Shown here in pieces: positions 56,201 to 64,000 of a DNA stretch of 64,000 nucleotides. Origin of the DNA: Pelodera strongyloides (taxonomy: Eukaryota > Nematoda > Chromadorea > Rhabditida > Rhabditidae); the NCBI GenBank assembly GCA_036852015.1, contig JAANDG010000310.1, positions 105,126 through 169,125 of the forward strand. Direction: 5' to 3'. Numbering within the stretch: position 1 is the first letter of the stretch; the number at the start of each line of letters is the position of its first letter. The translations under genes were made by a program, and so were the position numbers. A model generated the notes under the pieces. It was not told the origin of the DNA. It saw only the letters and a list, made by a program, of their open reading frames with translations, and ran no database searches.

Positions 56201-56779
56201 CTTAAAATTGTTTATCGAACTTCTTATCCACGCACAAAACAACAATACTGCATTTTTCTGCTATAAAACTATATAAACGTAGTTTCCTAGCTCATAAAAC
56301 ACTGCGTTTTAGGCTCAAAAAATATTTTTTATGCTCCAGCTGTGGTTATTTCTGAGGAAATTGTTTTGCTAACTTTGGCAGTTTTGATCATACGATACGG
56401 TTCGCAGATTCATAATTTCTTAGTGATGTAATTCAGGGTGACCTTTTCGTGAGAGTTTAATAAATTAACTTAAATCAGAATGACATCCGGTTTTTGAAAC
56501 GGATTTTGAACAACTGCATTAACATGTGTTGTTTTTGCATGCAAATGAATATAATTAGAAAGAAAGTAGCGCAGTATCGCGCAGTTATTTGCATACACTG
56601 CCTGAGAATACAGCGCCCAACACACGTTTTAAACACCAGCCGTTATATCGCCTTAAAAAAATAAGCTAACCTTCTGGTTCAGCAATTTCCGGGTTGAAGT
56701 TTAATTGGTATCTTCCCGCAGAACAAAGAACAAAAGAAAGGAATATAAATAAAAACTGAGTTTTATTCAACATCGCCAT
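53282..56779 (-). CDS. type I membrane protein with EGF-like repeats and PPSY cytoplasmic tail, complete (327 aa)
   Basis: Not recognised by name. Exons (minus): 56671-56779, 55891-56038, 55584-55665, 55338-55402, 54805-54994, 54272-54371, 53812-53909, 53282-53473. Every junction agrees in phase and the sum is 328 codons including TAG. The first exon encodes a signal peptide (hydrophobic core FLFIFLSFVLCSA); this ATG at 56779 was chosen because it is the first in frame. Cys-rich EGF-like segments follow (NCDCNELFYGDRC; VCVCWPGYTGVLC), then a charged helical stalk (QILEKLEETKQKKAQEL), a transmembrane helix (AILFNVMLVLSLVCIVRY), a strongly basic juxtamembrane region (ATRRRSERQRE) and an acidic tail beginning ECRPPSYSEVM. 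PPSY fits the PPxY motif bound by WW-domain proteins such as Nedd4-type ubiquitin ligases, so internalisation or ubiquitination is plausible. Ligand and role unknown. The next gene on the same strand has a similar plan. Confidence 0.88.
54492..54674. mobile_element. TTAA MITE family A
   Basis: TTAAAGCGAATTACCGGCCG to GGTCGTTATATCGCTTTAA, about 183 bp, in an intron of the EGF/PPSY gene. Confidence 0.9.
55109..55255. repeat. ~147-bp hairpin with AGCCCGTATTCT ends
   Basis: AGCCCGTATTCTGGGGTCGA at the left pairs with TCGACCCGAGAATACGGGCT at the right, and pairing continues through TTTGTATGCAAATTT. No relative was seen elsewhere in the window. Confidence 0.85.
56469..56656. mobile_element. diverged MITE related to family A
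   Basis: Left TTAAATCAGAATGACATCCG, GGTTTTTGAAACGGAT; right AACACCAGCCGTTATATCGC, CTTAA. Interior (GCATGCAAATGAATATAATTAG, GCGCAGTTATTTGCATACAC) matches less complete relatives near 20430, 23060, 43890 and 55770. Confidence 0.65.
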
Positions 56780-57057
56780 ATGTTCATAAAAACAGAGCAA
56801 TTTGAACTGAAAAGTGAATTATTGTATTTTTCTAAAATCATAAAAATTAGCACCGGTGTACATAGAAAATGTTGGAACGCGTCTTATAGTTAAGTAAAAG
56901 ACTTATAAAGATATTTTTAATCAGTTGAATGTCTGGTTTTGCGAAAACTGACGTTTTTTGTTCTTTCTATAATTTTAAATAACCCGGTGAGATGTGGCTT
57001 TATATGGAGTCTTGGCTCGGTAAAATAAGTTGATGAACAATTTAATAATATAACTAT

Positions 57058-57178
57058 TTGTCATCTGGAACTCGTCGCCTACTGCTCAGGACCTCTGCGG
57101 AACATGTCATAAGCAAACCTTGAAATTGAACTTTGAACTCCCTTGAATAAAGGTGCACGCTCTTGAAGCGTAAAACAA
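57058..57178 (+). repeat. dispersed repeat R
   Basis: TTGTCATCTGGAACTCGTCG, TGCTCAGGACCTCTGCGGAA, CTTGAATAAAGGTGCACGCT, then CTTGAAGCGTAAAA; the best preserved copy. Confidence 0.85.
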
Positions 57179-57843
57179 ATGTTAAATTTTAAAACTATAT
57201 ATGTTGAAACGAACACACAAAGTGAAACGTTTATATTTGAACAAAGGTTTAGTAATTGTGAGAGCATTTCCTTCACAAGTATTGATTCATTTAGAGATAA
57301 GGACCAAAAGGAGCTGATTTGTTATCACTAAATTTCATTAAACACTCCCAGATGGAGTGTTTACATTGAAAAAAAAAGCGTTCGAATATTTCTTCAAATA
57401 ATCGATTAGAAGTGAAGAAATTTAGAGATATTATGTTTTGATCAAGGGTTTGGTTATCCTACCTGCTAATTGTACGTTCATACCACAAACTACTTATTAA
57501 CTTATTTGCTCGTTTTGAAACATGGTGATTGTTGAAAAGCCTTTTATGGGTAGGAGTGTCGATCAACCTTATTGTTAGCAAAACGCGTTATTTCTTTTGT
57601 TAATTCAATAAATTCAGTGGGTAGCGAAACGGAAGAAATCCCAGTCGGAATGGTACAAGCATTCCATATCCTCGAGTTCACGTAGAGACGTTATACCCGT
57701 CTTCGCAACAGATCCGCAACACCGTGCCTAAGATACCTAAGATAAGTTACCCGGTCTGATTTTTGTCGAATGCATCTATTTTGTTAAAGCAGAAAGTGTT
57801 ACGCGTACATAGCTTCATGATATAAATTTATTTATGTAAATAT

Positions 57844-57849
57844 TTTATT
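57844..57849 (-). terminator. polyadenylation signal AATAAA of the stalk/TM gene
   Basis: Minus-strand AATAAA about 12 bases past the TAA at 57861. Confidence 0.55.
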
Positions 57850-57860
57850 GATTAGCAAAA

Positions 57861-59129
57861 TTAGTATTCAGGGCTTAGTTCCAAGAGTCGATATTCATCA
57901 GATCTGCCCTTCCACCTTCCTCTCCACTTTCTGACGCGAAGGAGCATCCAAATGGCGAGTGCACAGAGAAGCAGGGCTAGAGCACCGCCAGCAGCATACT
58001 GTAGACGGTCTGAATTATACTGTTAGATATACTTTACCTGCAAAGCGATAAGCAATTTGGTTAAGGGTCCCAATTCTAAATTTTGGGAGGATTCAAACAC
58101 TTTACGTCCTGCCACGAACCTACAAAACTTGTATCAGACAATAAAGCAGAACAAACCAACCAGGACATTCTCCATGAAATGAAGAGTGTTTGCTGGGCAT
58201 CTTTCCATCTAATTGTTGTGGTTGCCAATTTGGTTCAGTCTTACTGTAGATGTAGGATGTCGGGTGTTCTGTGGTCTTGGCATCTCTCCAAGACTCGGCC
58301 ATCTCTTTTGAACCCAGCTTCTGCTTCTTTGGTGAATTTTCAGCGTTGTGCTTGGCTTTCTTGGATTTCGTTTTAGGATGCGGGTTGCTGAACTCAGAAC
58401 TATTCTCGAACGAGTCTTCTACAGGGTTCTTCTTCTGTTGACTTGGTTTGTGATCTTTAATGTTTGTGGATCGATCTTCATCCAGCTTTAGCTTTGAGCT
58501 TTTATGAAGCTTTGGAGATACTTTTGAATTCTCGACATTGGTGTCAAGCTCTGCGTAGTCTACATCTTTGTTGCTGGAGACTCCTGATTCTTTAGTGTCT
58601 ATGGCCTTCTTGTGAGGCTTTTCTTCCTTCTCATTCTTTGTGTCGAATAAGTCAGTATCGTCCTGTTTGGGAATTCCTTTTTCCTCAACTTTCTTATCGT
58701 TCAAGTGGATTTCCGATTCATTGTCCTTCACTTCTTTACCGAATTCATCCTCTTTTGGCTTTCTTCCTTTCTTTTCATTATCCTCTCGATCAATCTAAAG
58801 TTCTATTTATTATAAACGAAATTATTGCTCACATGAGCAAGCACAGTGTCATAAAAATCCAAAAGCAGATGATATATCCAGATGATTGGTTGTAAAGGTT
58901 TCTTCGGAATCTAGAGGACAGCCGTTCTAGTTGATTTCCTATACATTTGGCCAGCTAACAATGATACTGATTCTTATTCTCTCCTGAAAAGGCATTCTTT
59001 CTGACTATGAGAGGCTTGCCTTCTCTTTAAATGGATCATTCATCTCTTCTTGTCCACTTCTCCCAATACTTGCTTCGTAATCTCCGTCGTAGTCATCAGA
59101 ATGCGTCTGACAGTGACTGCCGGTGTAAC
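57861..59129 (-). CDS. EGF-like / charged stalk / single-pass membrane protein, 3' part only
   Basis: Not recognised by name. Three minus-strand exons in phase: 59020-59129, 58245-58794, 57861-58009. The first begins with the end of an EGF-like domain (YTGSHCQ, completed by a G from the missing upstream exon), then acidic sequence. The 550-bp exon is a very Lys/Glu/Asp/Ser-rich low-complexity stalk with no cysteine. The last exon has a transmembrane helix (GGALALLLCALAIWMLL) preceded by RLQYAA and followed by a basic stop-transfer (RVRKWRGRWKGR) and a 13-residue end. The intron after 59020 begins GCAAGC, a GC-AG intron with otherwise consensus context. The exon could run on past the GTAAGA at 58244, but only that donor joins the TM exon in phase. 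Upstream exons with signal peptide and the remaining EGF cysteines were not found. Same strand and similar plan as the gene at 53282-56779, so possibly an old tandem pair. Confidence 0.78.
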
Positions 59130-59949
59130 CTATATATTTGGTTATTTTTCTTTCTCTGACAGCTACGGATGTGAGACAAACCCTCACTTATGTAAATAAA
59201 AAGAACGTTTTATTACCTAGAAACTACAAGGCTGTGATATGGATGTGGACGATCAGTCATCCGAACACGCCGGCTATTTTTGGCTACGTTACATTGTTCA
59301 ATGCAGAAAAAACTTCATATTTCATTTGTATGTGTGTCAACATATGCGTTTCAACACGTTCGTTATTTATCAAAACAGGTAAAGTTTCTTTGATGAAAAG
59401 ATTTAGACTCAATAATTGACTGCTTGAGTTGCCTGATAAACTGTGTAGTGTTTGTAGAAAATGATAGAGACATATGTTGCCTATCGGGGCTGTTCTTATT
59501 ATTAAGGAACTAGCAAACCTTCATTGCATACACATTTGTATCGTGATCGAACTTTTTCACAATGTCCTTTTCTTGAACAGTCAAAAGCACATTTTGAGAG
59601 GGAAACACGCATAATCTGGAATAATAATCGTTTAATTTTGTTGATGATGTCGGCAATTTTGTCATTATGCTAACAAGTAACAATATCTAGTTGTAATAAC
59701 AAGTAACAACTCACAACTATGTTCAAAAATTCGGGTGAAATTGGAATTCACCAAATTGTAAGGAACAAACATATGCTTCTTTTACAACATACACATACTA
59801 CCACCAAGCATAAATGAAATATGTATAATGAAGATAAATAAATATAAAGTGTTAATACAGTTCTCGCACCGGAGATGTACTCCAATACTCCCATCTCCTT
59901 TATCTTTCCGCATACTGATTGACAGCTTGAATGAAATTTTGGTTCGTGG

Positions 59950-60005
59950 AGTCGCCCTGCAGTCGCCCTGCAGTCGCCCTGCAGTCGCCCTGCAGTCGCC
60001 CTGCA
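59950..60005 (+). repeat. 11-bp tandem repeat, about five copies
   Basis: GTCGCCCTGCA repeated head to tail. On the minus strand each unit contains CTGCAG, a repeated splice-acceptor-like word after TTTATTTGCAG. Confidence 0.95.
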
Positions 60006-60600
60006 AATAAACTGAAACAGTTTTGGTCACTTGGGTTTAGAGAGAAACAATATAAGTAATATAAGAAATAATATAAGTTGTAGGTTGTAGGTACCTAGCT
60101 GTTGAGTAGGATATGCTAATATCGACTAAAGACCTATATTTACCCACGGTATCGATTACTATGTGTACCTGTATTCGACTACTATTTCTTATTATTTTAT
60201 TAATCCGACTACATTTCCTATATATTTTTAGTTATTCGGACTATTTTCCACATAATTCCATCATTTGCCAGTCATTCAGCTTAATTCCTGCACACCCTCC
60301 GTTTAGCATAGACTAAATTAGCATACATCAAATTTGCATGGTTTTTGTCTGGAAAGCGTCGTGCCACGCTCATTTCGGGTATAAAAGCAGACATGGAGCT
60401 CAGTCTCGAGCAAACCGCGATGCCTGAAAGACTGAAAAGGCATTGGGTTGTGATAGTACTAATTAGTAAATTAGTTTTAATCAATATACTATTAAAGAAA
60501 ACAATAATCGTGTCACAACGTTATTAGCACCAAAACAATGTGGTTTGGCTTGGAAATCTCATCTAGGTAAAAAAAATGAATGTGGTGAAAAATGAAAATA

Positions 60601-60745
60601 CCACTGTGTAACAATGACACAACCAGTGACACGGCTACCACTGTGTAACAATGACACAACCAGTGACACAGTTACCACTGTGTAACAATGACACAACCAA
60701 TGACACAGTTACCACTATGTCACTTTGTCACTTTACCACTGTGTC
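60601..60745 (+). repeat. 37-bp tandem repeat, about three and a half copies
   Basis: ACCACTGTGTAACAATGACA followed by CAACCAGTGACACAGTT, repeated with few changes, then degenerate ACTTTACCACTGTGTCACTTT copies. Confidence 0.9.
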
Positions 60746-61519
60746 ACTTTACTTGGTAATACAACGTACCCAGTTCAAATACTTCGTTGCAGAAAATCGA
60801 GCTGAATTGGCTAGACACAAGATGATTTTTTTCAACTGCGTTGTAAGTTTTCATATAGAAACATGCCTACAAGTCAATTTTCTGTATAAGTCCCGAGCAC
60901 GTCTTTCCTGTTACTCGTATTGCCAGATCTCAACCAAGATCTTAAAACTTACTCAGAACAAAACACATGGTGACACCTGTCCATGCGTATTAGTTGAGTT
61001 TTTGAGGGCGAAAACTCTTGAGCACGCCCTAATTTTGCGTTTTTGAGGAGCAGTTTTAGCTACCTCGGAGTTACAACGCAGTTTTTACAGTAATTTTGCT
61101 AAATGCTTAATTTTTTGAAAGTTCATCATGATTTATAAACCCTGAAATATTTTCTTTTAATTCCAATGTGCTTCTTTCAATTACATGTCCAAAAGCTTAC
61201 CAAATTATCCGTATGAATTATCATCTCATTCGAATCGAGCATAACGAATGCGATTTTATTTAGAACGACTTCTAACTAGAAGAGAACGACACTTACGAAA
61301 TTCAACTATAATGTCAAACTCAGTAAATAAACTTGGCGAGTTAACTTACACATGGTTAGAAATATGTAATACGTGGTTTAAAACAACGGGTACAACATTC
61401 AGGAACACATTTTATTCACTATGGCCACTGAATCGAATATTGGTACTAGGCCGACATTTAACTCGGCCTACTTAACTTGGTGTTATTGTTAGTTCGTCTG
61501 TAGTAACAAAATATAAATA

Positions 61520-63545
61520 ATGTCTAAATGTCTAATGGAATTACTAATAAGTTCAGCGCAAGTATTTGTGGTTGGTGCGAAACGTACCGCCTTCGGAGCA
61601 TATGGCGGTGCTCTGAAGAACCATTCTGCCGCCGAACTGGCAACTATTGCCTCCCGTGCGGCCCTCAGAGATGCTGGGATCAAAGTTGACGATGTGGATC
61701 ATGTTATTATGGGTGCGACTCTACACATACTTTATTCAAGGCTTATTGCCCAATTACTTATTGGGCGCCGAAGAAAACGATAGTTTGTTTCATTATTAGG
61801 TTTTTTTTGTATTTATGGGTTTCCTTTCTTAGTGGTAACATAGTCGTACATAGGTTGGGGATTTCCCTTATATGATATCCTGGGCATTGTGTTGCTGGAA
61901 ATGCACCATTTGTGTTTTGTCATATGTGTGTCTCCTATCAGTGATGCAACGATACACGAATTGTGATGTATGGCTATGTCTTATATAGGCAACGTGATGC
62001 ACACGTCCGCGGACGGTCCGTATCTGTCCAGACATGTTGCTTTGCGTGTCGGACTGCCCACCACTACGCCGGCATACAATGTGAATCGACTATGTGGGTC
62101 TGGGTTTCAGAGCATTGTCGACGGAAGCAGGGTACGGTATCTATTTATTGCTTTTATTCTTATTTCTTAAATAATTCACTTTCGATACGCAGAAACAGCA
62201 CAAGCTTCACACTGGTGAAGGATTTTCTTTATCACATCATTTTCGTAGAATTGAGTGAATGGTTATATTTTCTAGCAAATCATGGTCGGTGACTCAAAAG
62301 TTGTTCTTACCGGCGGTACGGAGAACATGAGCCAAGCGCCCTTTATGGTAAGGGGAACACGGTTCGGAACACAAATGGGACAGAGGGTGGAGGTAAGGAC
62401 ACTTTAGGCTTTAGGGCGTTTAGGTTTTGTGAAGCTAAAGCGAAATACCGGCCGGTTTTTGAAATGCATTGCGTGCACCTGCTTTCTTATGCAGCATATG
62501 CAAGTGAGCAAAAATTAGAATAAAAACTAGACCCCAGACCCCACGTTGCATACTTGAGATGCGTTTCAAAAACCGGCCGGCATTTCGCTTTAATATCCGT
62601 ACCCATCAAATGCCTATATCTTAACTACAGTACCAGCGAGTTCTTTATGCATTGATTTCTCTTCATCATATCACTTGGTGTTATTTATAACATATAAATA
62701 TCTGACCGAAATCTCAGACATAATACGTGCAGAAAATATGTTTTCATCTTTTAACTAGTTGGAGGCAACCTGACACTTTGTGTTACAATCCGAGAACAAT
62801 ATTTTTGAGTGTTTTTGTGAATGTATTTAAGCTTTCTGTTGTTATCATCCATTTTTAAAGCGAAATACCGGCCGGTTTTTGAAGCACATCGAGTTGACCA
62901 GCATTCGTATGCTGTTTATGCAAATGAACGTAAATTAGAATAAAAAATCGAGCTAATTACGAACAAATTAGCATAACTACGTAAATCAGTTTTCCACGAT
63001 GCGTTTCAAAAACCGGTCGGTATTTCGCTTTAAAGACGAATGAAGAGTTACTTCCATAAGTCGCAAAGAATCTGACTATCTGAATGTGAGTAGACCATCC
63101 CGGGTTTGCGTATATACTATGAAGTGTGTAGACAAGTCTAGCTTCCTGTAGTGTATGAGAAAATAGACTTCCACAAGAAGTACCTTGTCGTACTTCATGC
63201 ATTTTGCACTTCAGCGGCGGTATGCACGAATGGTGGGAGCCTTCCCGATTGGGAAAATTTGTCTCTACCTCTCGCAGATTCGTGTGATCCCTCTCTTTCT
63301 CTCATCTCCCACGGGCTGGGAGCCTGCACCCAGAATTCGTGCATACGGCCACAGTATGCAGTTCTTTATGAAAAGTATCTATTTTCATTTAGTTCGAATG
63401 TATGCTTCAAAACACCTCGTTCGATTCGTATGTGAAAATGCAAATGGGAATGACTGCGGAGAAATTGGCATCCATTTATAAACTGAAAAGGAAAGAAGTG
63501 GACGAAATCGCGTTGAGATCGCAGATCCGATGGAGAGAGGGTAAG

Positions 63546-63629
<84 letters not shown>

Positions 63630-63934
63630 AGAGAGAGAGAGAGATAGAGAGAGGATAAGGCTAGAGCGAGAGGGGTAAGGATAGAGAGAGAGAGAGTAAG
63701 GATAGAGAGAGAGGGGGAGAGAGAGAGGGGGCGGGTAAGGATAGAGGGAGAATAGAGACAGATACAGCTAGATACAGCTACTGAGAGACAAAGATAAAGA
63801 AGAGGGAGAGGGGGAGGGGGAAAGAGGATGGAATATACAGTAATAATATTTAAAATCACAATTCAGCTCAAAACTCTGGTTTCTTCAAAAACGAAATAGA
63901 ACCATTCAAAGTACGCGGCAAGAAGGGAGCCGAG
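61520..63934 (+). CDS. ACAA2: 3-ketoacyl-CoA thiolase, mitochondrial type, 5' half (runs off the window)
   Basis: Catalyses thiolytic cleavage of 3-ketoacyl-CoA in fatty-acid beta-oxidation. Exons (plus): 61520-61712, 61989-62131, 62276-62392, 63393-63540, 63867-63934 (last end uncertain; a GTAGGT at 63974 is an alternative). All junctions agree in phase. The N-terminus reads VFVVGAKRTAFGAYGGAL, then HVIMGN, HVALRVGLPTTTPAYNVN, RLCGSGFQSIV (the Cys of LCGSG is the acyl-accepting nucleophile), LTGGTENMSQAPF, MGMTAEKLA and ALRSQIRWRE, colinear with vertebrate ACAA2. The catalytic His and second Cys lie beyond the window. The start ATG at 61520 gives MSKCLMELLISSAQ before the conserved part; alternatively the TTCAG at 61552-61556 is an acceptor and a separate first exon lies upstream. 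Two family A elements sit in the third intron and a GA microsatellite begins right at the donor of exon 63393-63540. Confidence 0.93.
62435..62593. mobile_element. TTAA MITE family A
   Basis: CTAAAGCGAAATACCGGCCG to CCGGCATTTCGCTTTAA, about 160 bp, in the third thiolase intron. Confidence 0.9.
62855..63033. mobile_element. TTAA MITE family A
   Basis: TTAAAGCGAAATACCGGCCG to GGTCGGTATTTCGCTTTAA, about 179 bp, same intron. Confidence 0.9.
63545..63830 (+). repeat. long GA microsatellite with AGGATA spacers
   Basis: GAGA arrays separated by GGTAAGGATAGAG. The spacer GGTAAGGATA resembles the adjacent splice donor (GGTAAGG) and recurs several times. Confidence 0.95.
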
Positions 63935-64000
63935 GTTGGAGGAGTTTATATCTATTTTTTATCAAGACAACGGGTAGGTATATTTTTTCACTTTTCGATT

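Larger units (their letters stand above)
59130..61519. other. interval between the stalk/TM gene and thiolase
   Basis: Expected to hold upstream exons of the stalk/TM gene, the two promoters (the genes diverge) and possibly a first thiolase exon; none could be fixed. Two tandem repeats are listed. No clear TATA box or trans-splice site was recognised. Confidence 0.4.

Noticed and set aside
58638..58895. Plus-strand frames of 85-97 residues at 58083-58895
   Set aside because: Antisense shadows of the large minus-strand stalk exon.

Overview
The window is AT-rich eukaryotic DNA. Its genes are split into short exons (34-550 bp), with introns of about 45 bp to several kb. Most acceptors read TTTCAG, TTTAG or TTGCAG with little polypyrimidine tract, and two introns start with GC instead of GT. 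Short strong acceptors, an FMRFamide-receptor-like GPCR, TTAA-flanked palindromic elements and Helitron-like elements together suggest an invertebrate, most likely a nematode; this is an inference. No bacterial, viral or organellar sequence was recognised.

On the minus strand from left to right: a membrane-anchored short-chain dehydrogenase of the 17-beta-HSD11/SDR16C type (6733-10825, first exon not found); two exons of a lysine/alanine/proline-rich histone-H1-tail-like protein (13988-14257); a secreted mucin/coiled-coil/EGF-like protein (16495-24421, probably one exon missing near its start); a complete ten-exon class A GPCR of 371 residues (31660-38824); a complete eight-exon type I membrane protein with EGF-like repeats and a cytoplasmic PPSY tail (53282-56779, 327 residues); and the 3' part of another EGF/stalk/transmembrane gene (57861-59129). 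On the plus strand are an isolated unrecognised but coding-looking exon (29215-29366) and the 5' half of a mitochondrial-type 3-ketoacyl-CoA thiolase (61520-63934, running off the window). I assembled exons by hand from open frames, splice sites and phase agreement.

The rest is dominated by repeats. Several families of small inverted-repeat elements end in TTAAAG...CTTTAA (about 170-500 bp, over twenty copies). One sits exactly on a splice acceptor of the dehydrogenase and another five bases from a splice donor of the GPCR. Neighbouring elements sometimes share a single TTAA. There are also Helitron-like elements (A|TC...CTGG|T), tRNA-derived SINEs, a 1.1-kb foldback, other dispersed families, short tandem arrays and many long GA/CT microsatellites.

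The stretch 38825-53280 has no recognisable gene beyond a few weak candidate exons. The three EGF-like genes and the GPCR describe a cell-surface/secreted gene neighbourhood, but nothing in the sequence shows that they work together. I found no convincing undescribed multi-gene system. The most distinctive features are the TTAA element superfamily and its contacts with splice sites, the unusual GPCR motifs, and the domain layout of the EGF-like proteins.
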